DNA of 64,000 nucleotides. Source: Pholis gunnellus (lineage: Eukaryota; Chordata; Actinopteri; Perciformes; Pholidae). A model generated the notes under the pieces. The model was not told the origin of the DNA. It ran no database searches and saw nothing but the letters and a program-made list of their open reading frames with translations. Position 1 is the first letter of the stretch; each line of letters starts with the position of its first letter. Positions 36,703-48,800 of the stretch are shown piece by piece. A program made the translations under genes and the position numbers. The DNA lies in assembly GCA_910591455.2 (NCBI GenBank), contig OU342808.1, forward strand, positions 15,191,404-15,255,403. Reading direction: 5' to 3'.

Positions 36703-36704
<2 letters not shown>

Positions 36705-36761
<57 letters not shown>
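36705..36761. repeat. (TG)n microsatellite
   Basis: A perfect TG run of about 57 bp followed by GA-rich sequence. Confidence 0.95.
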
Positions 36762-36764
<3 letters not shown>

Positions 36765-36948
36765 AGAGAGAGAAAGAAAACGATGGAGTGAGGGAGGGGG
36801 TCAGAGAGAGAGAGAGCTTCATCTCCTTCAGCCACATTTCTGTCAGAGATCAAGACCAAAAAGGGAGTCTGAATGGGAAGAGAGCCTATTAGGTGGAGCG
36901 ACATGTCATTCACATAGCCTGCTCACCGACCTTATTTTGTCCTCCATG

Positions 36949-36974
36949 ACACACACACACACACACACACACAC
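36949..36974. repeat. (AC)n microsatellite
   Basis: A perfect AC run of about 26 bp. Confidence 0.93.
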
Positions 36975-39528
36975 TCGGTTACGTGAGTTTTTGCTGTTGC
37001 ATTTGCAGTTTTCCTGCTGTTTCTTTTATAGCGCAAGGGCACTTTCCTATCTGTTTTCATCAAAGGGATTAACGGACCTGTTCATAATACAGACCAGGTT
37101 TAATTAGCTGGAGCAGTGGTGGAAACTGGCACATAAGACCGTAATCTGAACTAAATGAAGTCTAACAATACAAAAGCTGGAAAACCACAGAAAGTTAAGA
37201 GAATGTATTTTCCAAAAACTGTAATCCTTTTTAATTTAAAACACACATACACCAACAACAAAATGTGAATTAAAGCGAATGCCCCAGATTCGGTGTGAAT
37301 GAAAGCAAATTTATTAAAAGTGATGAAAGACTCTTAAGACTGCTTAAAGGAGTGCACCTGAGTCAAGGCAGTCCAGAAGCTACAAGGCACCAGAGCCAGG
37401 TGTGTGTGTGTGTATGCACACATTATAAACTACACACAGACAAATAAACGCATACATATGAGCAAGCAGTGAGGATGGTAAGGTCCTACATTTCTACTTA
37501 TTCCCTAGATTGTTGCCTGGGAGGTGCACACTAAAATGCACACTAACAGACTTTGTTGCACTTGTGTTGAAAAACATATATATTTTAGAGGAAACATACA
37601 AGCAGGAGGACATCTTTGTTTTGTTGATTTTACACTATATTTGCGCTATAAAATACCCTCTTCTATGTCTGCTAAAACTGTACTATCATGTTAATAGTCT
37701 CTGCAAATTCAGTTCATGGAAGCAGATTATGGTAACAGGACAACATTAGCAAATAAAAAGTATTTTTCAGCAATTCAGAAAGTGTGGACGGTACTGCTGC
37801 AAGCCTTTATTTGTCTTGCGAATGATAGCAAGCATCTCTAACAATATGTTAATGGTCAAAGCAGATCAGATCAGTCCCATGTGACCAACTGAATCTACTG
37901 TTTATTTAGAACTACTAAGCAACATGTCTTTTATGTCTACAAAAGTGCAATCAGACACAGAGTGGAAGGATATTGTTTAACACATGGCCTGCCAATGCAT
38001 AAACACTGGTAGGAGAAAGTTTCTGCTGCCACATGCAAGCAAACAATTAGCACTGAAATGCAGCTTCTTTATGATATTGATATGTAGTGAAGTATGTCCT
38101 TGTTTTGCCAGTGAAGTAAAAACTTAAAAGCGTAACCTCCAAAGCAGGCTTTACTGTAACAATGGAGACCCACTGTATGCGACCAATTTACATAAACTCA
38201 CGTCCGCCCTGCCCAGACGTATGCTTGTCCTACAATCAACGCTCCCACTGCTCTACCAAAGACTTGGTCTGTATCGCAGGTTACCCAGCATGCTTTGTGC
38301 AACAAATCAGTTGCTTCCCAAATGCAATGGGAGAGGATTTTGTTGCCAGTCTGGTCGTGTACAGTGGGGTTACAACTTTAAAGTTCGCATTAAGAAAGAA
38401 ACATCTGTTACTGGTAAGAGACGAGTTAATTATTATCATAACAGCTTTTGGATGAGCGACAGAAAAACACAATATATTGAGGTACAGGGTTCAGTGTAAA
38501 AGCGTCTCTTTTCTGGTGCATGCTGAACATTTTACACACAAAGATGCCGTCTGTCTCGATGCGCGTGTTCTCTCCTTTACAACAGGATTATTAGACATCA
38601 GCGGGTTAATTGCTGTGAACTGTTGCAATTTGTAAAATGAGTATGAACTCTGACGCATATTACATTTTGTGTAAGTGATGTTCCTTGACACAAATAAACA
38701 CATGTACCCCCTAATGGATGAGATGAGCATCTCAGCAGAGGTCATTTGGTCTGTCCTCTCCCGTCGCCGAGGGAGTGATCGTGACGCTTTTGTGCAATGA
38801 GGAAATCCAGATGTAACGGTTTGGGATGTGTGAGCTGGTTAAAACATGGAAATGGCAAATGAAGAAGCAGATGCAGAACTGTTAAACAGAGAACACATGT
38901 ACTGATAGAGTGGTACTCTATCAGTTCAGACTTGAGCAAATCTGAAGCCCTACAAATGGCATTACTGACTGGTCAGTCTACAACCCAACAGGCACTCTTC
39001 GACTCAGGTTGGCAAGAGCAGACATGACCTGAATTGCACTTAAGTTAAAATACATTCAGCACAGTCATTTCACCTTCCATCTCTATTACAGTCATCTTCT
39101 CTTAATGTCACACTGAGTGCCTCGGTCCATCTCTGTTTATCCCTTCTCTCTTATTTGTCTTTCTCCTTTATCAAGTCCATTTGTAACCCCATAGAACAGC
39201 AGCCAGGAGTGAACCATGCACACCATGTAACCCAAGAGATGGGCAATATTATAAACAATGACCTTCACAAGGTAGCCATCTTGGGTAAGTCAATGCATTG
39301 GTAAGCACTCAGTGCTTATTCCAGACCTGCAAAGGGCAATGCCCGCACCATGTAGTTACTGCTTGCATTAAGGATGAGGTCATTGCTTTTAAATGCAATC
39401 TTGTCAAGGAGAAGAACCACTTATGCAAGTGAAATAGCACTAACTGACTTGAACACATGCAAACACTGAGTTTATCTTCCTGGAGGATAGCTGGCAGCCA
39501 TGAATATGGGCCACACACACATTCATGC

Positions 39529-39628
39529 TCTCTCTCTCTCTCTCTCTCTGTCTGTGTCTGTGTATCTTTGTCTCTGTCTCTCTGTCTGTCTGTCTGTCTC
39601 TGTCTGTCTATGTCTCTCTCTCTCTCTG
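39529..39628. repeat. compound (CT)n/(CTGT)n microsatellite
   Basis: A mixture of CT, CTGT and TCTG units over about 100 bp. It creates spurious Ser/Leu-rich and Arg/Glu/Asp-rich open frames on the two strands. Confidence 0.94.
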
Positions 39629-42374
39629 ACACACACATAAACACACAACATTAGGCTTCCACTTGTTTCAGATGAAGTGCCCCTCCTCGGGAGGTGAAGG
39701 GTCACAGGGTAGAAGTCAGACTCGGAGGGCGCCGTTGATAGCAATGCTAACGTTAGCAGCAGTTAACAACGAGCAACCGTTATTATGTTCACAAGGCAAA
39801 CTCTCAAAGTTATCTTTATTGTGCTAGATGCAACTAAACTGATTTCTGAATGCGTCGGTTTTGTCATCCGTCGCTATGACAGCGAGTGGACATGCAAGCT
39901 GAACATGTAGATAAGTCATGCTGTTTCAATCAGAACACCTGGGTGTATTTTACAACGCAAGGAGGATGGATTATTAGCCAGGCACAGGTGAGAAGGCTAT
40001 TCTTTTACAGCTGTGAAATCTGTGCCTGATCGGGTCTGTGTCTACCTGTGACGGGTCTGGTTTGGTTACAGGTAGTGTATTTCCCAATCTTTTTGGGTAA
40101 AGTCTTTGGACTCATAGTCCAAACCAACATCTCCAACCTCTACTCAGCAGCTCTTCTGTGGTCTTATAGACTGTAGGGAAGTTTTACAGACAAGTACTAA
40201 CTACTAAACAGATCGTTTCCACTACTCTGTTGTGCAAAATTGCAAAATGGCCACTACACAAAATAACCCGCTGCAGAATGGGTGTTTTGCACTGGAGCCT
40301 CAATCCAAAACAACCTTTTCCTCTTCTATTCTGGTAGACTGGAGGACAGCAGCAGATTGGTCAACACACAAGACAACCCCTGTGCAGCCCAAACCAATCC
40401 GTCTCACCTCTCTATTCTCCATGAAGTGTAACATAAACTCAAGGTAAGCAGCACTTTTGAAACAAGTACTAGGAATTTTCATACTTTTAATAATACCAGT
40501 GACAGAAAGATAATTAGGAGTGAAGACTCCGGAGGCAATTGCCCACAATTTCATCATGCTCGCTATGTCGTCCGAATAGAACCGCGTAACAACCACATTT
40601 TAAATACAGCTCAGTTCAATTCAAAACACAAAACATTAATAAGCTCTAAAGATATTCAAGGAGAATGTATTCAAATCCTTTAATTTGTTACGTGCCACTG
40701 GGATTCTATGTTTTAAACACAATACAAAATGCACCCCGTGTAAACTTAAGCTGCTGATTAACAAGCCTGTCAATGCGTTTCTTTAGCGCTTAGCAGCAGG
40801 TATTGTGTCATCCACCTGCCAAAAATTTTTAAAAATAGCATCTCAGCAGATTGGCTCTTCTCTCCACCTTAGTGGTTACTTTAAAAAAAAAGATTTCAGA
40901 AACAGTTTACATAAATATTAAAAAATATACATACAACAATTTTAGGTTCAACAGATGAAGACTTGATAACATATTGATAACTATAAATCTGCTCCTCAAT
41001 TGTAAATAGGCTTTTCAGGTTGGTGAATACACTCACTTATGCTTGGGTTTACACAATCTAACTCAATGATTACTAATCATTCTCAACATCATTGACCAGA
41101 TCAGCGACTAGTTATCTGTGTCTGACCCTTCAACTTAATGGCCTCGAGGAGACCTTCACTGAAATGATCTGGAATGAGATTTCTGTTAATCTGCGTTCGT
41201 CTTCAGGGCAGTTTGCACTCAGGTTTATAGAGTGACTGATATATAATTTATGGATTCGACTACAGCCATATATTGTCCTATAAAATAGAAAGCGTGGAGT
41301 AAAATCCTTGAGGTAGCAGTTTTATTTCATTCCGTTCTGTATGTTGTATGCTTGATTTATATGAAGTGTAATTGAAATAGTATATTCCCCTGAAAAAAAA
41401 AAAAAAAATCAGCCACTTCAACATTTCACATATTGATGGCTTTCTACGAAATAGACCTAAGTGCACTTCGACACACAAGTCACGTCCTCGGCAAGTAATT
41501 GTAAATCAGAGCCCAATATAAAAAGGATAAATAGAGACTGACATAAATCCTGTGGTGAAGTTATGTGAGAATGGGGAATAGAAACTGTGAGAGGGGGAGA
41601 AAGGGATCAGCATGGCTGTGTGTGTCGAACACTCAAAGAAATGGAATTATGAAAAATAAAAAAAAAACAGCGACATAAAGGCATTTAATGTTGCTTTAAT
41701 CAGCTGTGTGTTAATGACCTTATTAAGCAGATTGGGCCAGACTTGACCGATCCACAAAAAATAAATTTCTTTGTCAAAGTCATTATAAAATTCGGAGTTT
41801 CAACTCTCAGCTCCACTGAAGTCAGTAAAGTCTGTTGGCAGGCCGCCACTTTAGTGCTAGTGCGATCTCCGGCCTCAATTTACCTTATTCAAATCATCCC
41901 AATAAGTTCAATGCAGTGGGCTATACACACATAAAAATGAGAGCACTGGTATCAGGAACTGTTTTGCTCAGTTACTGAAAGGGTGAACAAGACATTGAAG
42001 TTAATTGCATCACTGTAAACATATTATATTCATGCATGTGCTGTTTTGCGCTTCAACAGAGGGTGAGTATCCCACTGCCTTATAATTCAGCACACAACAG
42101 ACAAGAAGACAAGAAATGTTTAAGCGTTTCTTTTTACAGTGTGCTAGGGCATTTTCTCTTCATATGCGATTACTAGTGTACGAGTGCGCATGTGTGGGTG
42201 TGTTCAATGTTTGGGTGTAATGAGTGAATGCTTGCTTGTTTTAGCTCCCGTCGTTTTCAATCCATCTCCTGAGGCTAGAATAAGCAGCTCTCTTTCCCAC
42301 AGGCCTCCGCTAAGCCTAGCTGAGCATCTGGCCATGCGGTCTCTAATCAACACTGGCATGGCCATTCTGTCTGT

Positions 42375-43010
42375 GACAGAAGGGGGGGAGGGATAGGTTC
42401 CCACTTAGGGGGGTTGGAGGTGAGGGGCTGATGTCAGCATGAAAGGAGATGAGGAAGAGGGAAGGGGTTCGGTAGAGAGTGGAGAAGATAGAGGCAGAGG
42501 TAGATGGTGGGAGAGATAATGTGAGGGAGAGGTGAAGTGGGGTGAGGTGGTGGTGAAAAGAAAGACAGAAGAGGGACAGACAGAGAGAAGGGGAGAAAGT
42601 GGGAAGATGTATGTTGTAAGAAAGGCAGGAGAGAGTACAAGGAACAGACAGTAATTCTGAAGTCAAGATGAAGTGGAAACGACTGAAGAGAGAAGAAAAA
42701 GAAGAAAAGGGAGAATAACCTGTCTGTTGTAAATCAAGGACCAATCAGGAACCAGTAATAGAAAAGCAGTGGATGTACAAAGAGAGACAGAGAGGAGAGA
42801 GGAAGGGAAAAAATAGACTGACAGCGAGGAGAGATAAGCTGTATCCATTTTGTCTGTGTCAAGATGAGGGCAGAGAAGTGACAAACCTTACATCAGAAGA
42901 AACGAGAAGCCAGCAGAGAAAGAGAAGTGATGAAAGAGAGAGTGAGAGGCAACTAGCCACAGTGAACGACAAGGGGAGCGACCAGCCAGTGAACCGCAGT
43001 CAGTAATGAT
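42375..43010. repeat. polypurine-rich tract
   Basis: The plus strand is dominated by G and A over about 640 bp (for example gaggaagagggaagg, gggagagataatgtgag, aggagagaggaaggg), with only scattered pyrimidines. The opposite strand gives a spurious Ser/Leu/Pro/Phe-rich frame. This is a low-complexity composition, not a coding signal. Confidence 0.75.
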
Positions 43011-45297
43011 CACACAGTGAGGTTTCGTTAACCTCGGTTTGATTGACACATGTCGAGTAGCCCGTAGGACGTGAAGTCAGGGGTCAGAGGGAGGAAAGAA
43101 ACAGGAAGAAGAACTAGAGAGGTTGTGTTTCGAGTGGTAGTGTTGCTAGGTGTGTTAGCATTAAGATGTGCTGTGCAGTTTTGGTGTTGTTAGGTTGGCT
43201 TGTCATGGTGTGTTTCTTTTGAGTCATATTGATATCCACTGTGTTTGGTAATGTTCATATTGTTTTGGGACATGCTGTTTTGTTGAGTTGAATTTCATTG
43301 TTTGAATAATTTGTAGCCTGCAGCTTTACAATCAAAACAGTTGACATTTCATTTGGCTTTTGTTTCATATTTCCTTTCCCATCAACATCAACCAACAATT
43401 TCCAGTCGACAGACATGGAAACTGTAATAGTTGGTTGGAGCAGTAAACAAAAACACTTTCATAAAGACCGAAAAAAAATGTTGGTTTAGGGGTCATTACC
43501 ATTATTTACAGTTATGTTTCGTTTCTCTGTCACATTGTTCGTAGAGGTAGCTTGCTAGCTATGAAGGAAGATGACATCACCGTTCTTAATCCCGCCTGCA
43601 AAGCTGTGGTTTGTCGATTGTTTCTCCATCCGGTGGAAACAGACATCAGTGCACAACAGACCTATTTAAAATCGCTTAACAAAAAAGAGACGTGGGCAAT
43701 GATTCAGAAAGCTGGAACAAGGCTTTGTAACCCATTGTACTGTTACACGTGCTGGCTACATTTTGTTTAGTTTTTTTCTTTGTGTGCTTTTTTTTTAGCT
43801 TGAAACTGTATCTCCACCTGTACAGCACTGTTGCGGTCCTCATTATTCTGTTGCTTTGGCTGTTCCACAAAATGAGTTGCTGTTTACCAGACCACTGGCA
43901 ATATAACTTGAACACTGCATGTTACCACCATTATCATGAAGTGCCACATGCAAGGGCACAACACGAGCTGTTGCACAACTGTGCTGAGTTGCGTGTATGT
44001 GTGTGTGTGCAGCAGACCAGCGCCAGTGTACTGTAATGAAGTTGCAGGTGCGGAGGTAGTTCGGGCCAAGGGCTGTGAAATTGCCTCTTGTGCTTCCAGT
44101 ATGCTCTAGCTGAATGTGTGTGTGTATATTGAAAAGACAGAAAGAGAAACAAAGGACATTTTGCAGATTCTGGCTGTAAGAATACGATCTGATTTGTGCC
44201 ATAAAGGCTCATATTGACTGACTTTGACCCCGTCTGTTCTCCCCGTACCAGATCTCACTCAGTCATTCCAAGTTCTCACTCTTTCATCAATTTATAATGG
44301 ATGTATTTCTCAGGTCAAGTGTACATGGCCAATGATTCATTTTTAATATCACACCCGGCACCGCGGTCACACAGTGATTCAGATGTGATTTCATTAGTGC
44401 GTCTCACACTCTCGCTGTGAAGTCCAGTGCTCTTCAGGCAGCAGTCAGACATGTCAAATGTTTTTTCTGACATCTCTAATACATATTGTGAAGCACAGAG
44501 GCCTTTTTTCTACTGTGACAGAGTAGTTGTGATCTAATGGTGCATTTAGTCTCATGATCAATAGCTCTGATGAAGGAGTTTTTTTCATGTAATTGGAATA
44601 AATGAAGGCACTGAAGAGAAAGATGCTCTGTTCTGAATTCAATGGAGGAGAAATTACTTCTTTTAAAGAGTAGCGGCGTGATGACACATTATTTCCTCTA
44701 ATCAACATCTCTTTTTGGCAACACAAGTGGAATATGAATCCCAACATAACAGGACTTTTATCTATGGTTACTGAGCTGAAGCAGAAATGATCAATTAAAT
44801 CCATTTATCACAATCACAGTGCGGTCACACAAATATACAAGACCCCAAACATGCAATATCTGTCTCTATTTCTCTCTCTGTCTGTCTCCCTGTTGTTCCC
44901 ATCACAGCGGGAACAGCTGGCAAGTTTCCTCTTCTGGCACACCCTCACTATCATTCCACACACACAAAAAATAAACACATATATTAAAAAAACTACAGCA
45001 TACTCAGACCTTTCCATTACACCAACACAAACACAACTCTCTGCTGTATTATAACCAAATCATTAGGCCTGTATTGAATGGTAGATCCCCTCCTTCACCT
45101 GCCTCTCTCTGGGCCCTTTATTCAATCGATGAGCTGCTTGGCGGCTTGGTAAACTCAATTTGACTCCCACGATTGAGAGAGACAGAGAGACTGGATCCAC
45201 AGATAGGTGGACAGGAAGAGAGGTGCAGAGAGGAAGGAAGTCACAGCTCTAGCCAAAATGCAGAGTGCCAGTGCTGGCCCCGCTGCCACAGAAAGGG

Positions 45298-45298
<1 letters not shown>

Positions 45299-45331
<33 letters not shown>
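45299..45331. repeat. (GT)n microsatellite
   Basis: A GT run with one TT interruption, about 33 bp. Confidence 0.92.
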
Positions 45332-45334
<3 letters not shown>

Positions 45335-45569
45335 GTGTGGGGGTCGGAGCATGTGGGTGGAAGACGCAGGGATGTAAGAGGCATTACATTATTGTGAAAT
45401 GAACTGGCAGGTACAACTCAAGTCACCGGACGTTTTCAGTTGTTCTTCTTCAATAGCCCTCCCTCGCTCCCACCTCTCTCTCCATGTATGTGTCCATTCA
45501 TCCACTGCCGACATTCACATGACCTCCATAATCTACCCCGTGTCACTTTAACCTTCCACCATTGTTGTC

Positions 45570-45801
45570 TTTAAATTATCCCCCCCTCTCTTTTCTCTCC
45601 CTCCCTCCATCTCCTCTGCAGCCCATTTCAGCACCACTGACACACATCCTGGCAGGGCAGGATGGTGTTACCATGGATACCGAAACTAGGAGGAACCCCC
45701 CCTCCTTGCTTCCTGTGGCCCCCTCCCGTGGCCCCTCAGGCATAGCTGAGAACTGGAGTGGTGATCTCTGGAGCATGCCCATTTGCGTCAGCGCACGCTG
45801 A
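45570..45801 (+). other. possible plus-strand 3'-exon-like segment
   Basis: A long pyrimidine tract (about 45580-45615) ends in ctctgcag, a textbook splice acceptor. The frame after it stays open for about 60 codons (PISAPLTHILAGQDGVTMDT and onward) to a TGA at 45799. The segment is GC-richer than its surroundings. No protein family is recognised and no partner exon was found, so this is at most a candidate exon of an unknown plus-strand transcript. Confidence 0.2.
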
Positions 45802-48800
45802 TACAACACTGTGCGCGGGAGCACACACACATGCAGGGGGAAAAAAAAGGTAACAAAGAATAATTACATATTTGCCTAACAATATTTCAGGCTTTCGGGA
45901 ACATATGAATCCTGAATATTAATGAAAGGAAAATGAGAAACTGTGACGATGGATCAGGCCTTCTGTCCATCAAACATGATTCCCTATGTCAGGTGATATC
46001 TGACAAGCCTGGGAGGGACAGCGACGCATCACACTGTGTCCCAGCATTTAGAAAATGACACTGATTGCTATCAAGGGAGCTGGCACTAAAAGTAGAGGTT
46101 GAAACATGTAACTTGCACGTGATATAACCAAAACCATGGACTCTGATGGAGTCAGTTCATCTTGTTACTGACTAGGCGTCTTACACATTTCTGGAAAACA
46201 ACTTGGTACGAAAATAAAAAAGAGAAACTTTTGTCATAAAACTGTGTCACACAATTGGTTTAATAAGTGTCTTTTGAGTCTCATGTTTCCAGTTTCTGTT
46301 CTTGTTTTTCTATTTATTTCAAAGATTTTGCTGTGGGCTAGACTTGAAGCTGAAGTTGTGTGGGGATTTGCGAACCTACAGAGATGCTGAGCGTCTCCAA
46401 CGATCACATTTTTTTAATTTTTGCTATCCTACCACCCTAAAAGTGCAGAGTAACGCATGTATTATGACTATGAAGATAACCTATATATGCTGGACGGATA
46501 AATACATGATTGTAACATTTCTGAGACGAGCTCTTTTGTACAGAAGTGTCACAGTATAGTGATTTGCTATCAGCCTGTCGGTTTGAGCTGTCTGACCATT
46601 AGTGGGGTTGCCTGTCACAAGTGAACATTTCAGAGTAAAATATGGCTGTATCACTGCTTTATCAACTGCCTGTCGTAAATGTGCTTTTTTTGTGAACATT
46701 AAGTGCAGACTGACTATGGCTCTACCTAAAAATATATATATAGCAGTTGTCTTCTTCATCTACACTCATTCTCATATGTCACGTGGAGTGTAGGGCACTG
46801 TGTGTGTACATGAGGCCAGGTGTTTCCAACCCTCTGGTTGGTTATATTGTGTAGTATAAAAAAAAAAACTTTATTATTCTCGCAGCTTTGGTAATTTCCC
46901 TAATATATACTATGTATTCATTTCAAAATATCTATAGAGCCAAAATGTATCCTGAGAGTGGTAGCAGGACAGATAGAAACAAAGAGAAACAGAAATCGAG
47001 CCATTGAAAGAATCTGAAACACTTACTGAAGCAGTTTAACAGCATGGAACAGAATACATTATAAACAAATGGTTCAGTACAGACAGCCTTGCTCTATTAA
47101 ACTGCCATGAATCAGGAACATAAAACGAGTATGAACTAAATAAGTTTTTTGCTGGTGCTATTCCTGCATCCAAACTTCTGATAACGGCTGTTCGTGGTAC
47201 CACATACTGTATGAGTCCCAACTACATGGGAATATGGGGGATATGTTAAAATTCTCCTATTTCCTTAAAGTTGTACCACAGAAAACCACTAAAAGAGTCA
47301 TACTGTGCTTGTAGTAGCAGAACAGCTTTTACTTTCTCGAAACTTTGAACTTAATCAAGTGGAACATTTTTTTGTAGGGGGTATCTGCCAAAAAGGAAAG
47401 CTGATAACAACCACGATATCTCTCTCTCTCTATGTCTTTCTCCATCTTCATTAGCAGGTCTAATTTGTCTGGGTCTGACATGGCAGGTCAGGATGACCTC
47501 TTAGTCGGGGGATTGGTGAAGTTGTCACTTTACTATGAGCTGTTGCGTGCCTGGCAGAAGTGCTACATTGGAGGATGCTTTTGATGTTTTGCCAGCAGGC
47601 AGGCTGTGAAACTATGCTTTCAGGGTGAATATGAGCTGTGTTGATGTCTCTAGTCTTGCCCACAAAGTCAGTGCCAGTGGTACTTGGGTGAAGAGGTCCT
47701 GGTCTCACAGTTAGCTGCTAGTGACCACATGTCATGCTTCACTCCATTAAAAAGTGGTTCTACCTAAACTGCAGCTCTCCAGTTTGTCACAATGCCGGTT
47801 ATCTGCAAAGACTGAAGGTTAAATCAAGTTTGTCATACTGTAGAAGGGTATTCATGTACGTGGCAGGAGCTGGTCAAATTTGGTCCAAAAAACCTGAGAG
47901 GTTGTCACTGTGAGAAGGACGGGCCAGGTCAACAGGCACGGAAAAGGACATGAGAGGACGCCGGTGAGGCTGGAAAGAATATAGCAAGATGACTAACTGA
48001 GGGATAACGATGAGAAGGATGGAGGAGCAAGTGATTAAGTAGTTTATAAAGGTAAGACCACTTCAAAGGCCAGAGGAAGACATGGAAGTGTAAGGGGCTG
48101 ATGGGGGAGAGGAAAGTATCTCTGGCATGGGCTTAGTAGAAGTTTTGTGAAAACAAGGAAGAAGGGACTTGTCAGACGGAGTGGGAGTGGAAGACTGGAG
48201 AGAGAAGGAAAGTAAAAGACTGAGGAATACAAGCGAGGCTGGAGGTAAGATGGGTGCAGTTGGGAATGCAGTGCGATTCATTCGCATGTCGATATATTTT
48301 TTATAATTGTTGTTTTTGTCATGATTACTGTCACATAACGTGAATATTGTGTGCCGTAAAAACGACGAGTTAGATTTTTCAGAGCTTTCGCACCGCAAAT
48401 AAAGGCATCAGCCAATTACTGGAACGGGTGGAACAGACACGTTCAAAATGTAACCTGTAGTGTACAACAACATGGAGGCTCCGTAGTCCGAACCAAGACG
48501 GCAGACTTTGTTACTCCTTTTAACCTTGACAAAGACAGATTATACCAGATCCACTCTTTTTGTTCTTACCTTTCACAATAAAAGCCTTAGAAATATACAA
48601 TGCGTAACTGTTTACCAGAGGGAACTAAAATTCACTCAGAGCATTTCGCTAAAAGGAAACTCAATGAAATACCTTACAATAAATTAGGCTATACAACAAT
48701 TTGCCTCAGACAGACTGGCAGAAGCTGTTCTGGGTCAATAGGATCCCGAAAGTTGGTCCTCTGTCTGTGCAAATATATTTGAACCTTTCATGGAAAAAGT

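Larger units (their letters stand above)
32157..38000 (-). other. trpm3 5' intron or upstream region, part 1
   Basis: No exon of trpm3 or any other gene could be recognised. It contains a G23 run (32411-32433), a plus-strand open frame (34032-34619) in a GC-richer patch, a short AC run (34963-34980), a small minus-strand open frame ending at a GTAAGT donor (35396-35528), a long TG microsatellite (36705-36761) and an AC run (36949-36974). The rest is AT-rich intron-like sequence. Confidence 0.7.
38000..46000 (-). other. trpm3 5' intron or upstream region, part 2
   Basis: No recognisable exons. It holds a compound CT/CTGT microsatellite (39529-39628), a purine-rich stretch of about 640 bp (42375-43010), a GT microsatellite (45299-45331) and a patch at 45570-45810 with a strong plus-strand pyrimidine tract and AG followed by an open frame. 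The open frames at 38162-38499 are unrecognised. Confidence 0.65.

Noticed and set aside
38162..38499. Overlapping plus-strand frames beginning METHCMRPIYINSRPPC
   Set aside because: No protein family was recognised, there is no splice or promoter support, and two overlapping frames are open at once. It may be an unidentified repeat.
39309..39744. Open frames of RQTDRQ or SLSLSV type on both strands
   Set aside because: They are low-complexity translations of the CT/CTGT repeat.
42343..42884. Minus-strand Ser/Leu/Pro/Phe-rich frames
   Set aside because: They are translations of the polypyrimidine strand of the 42375-43010 tract, with no coding evidence.
43552..43770. Plus-strand 72-codon frame
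   Set aside because: No recognisable domain and no supporting splice sites. Length is within chance expectation for 64 kb.
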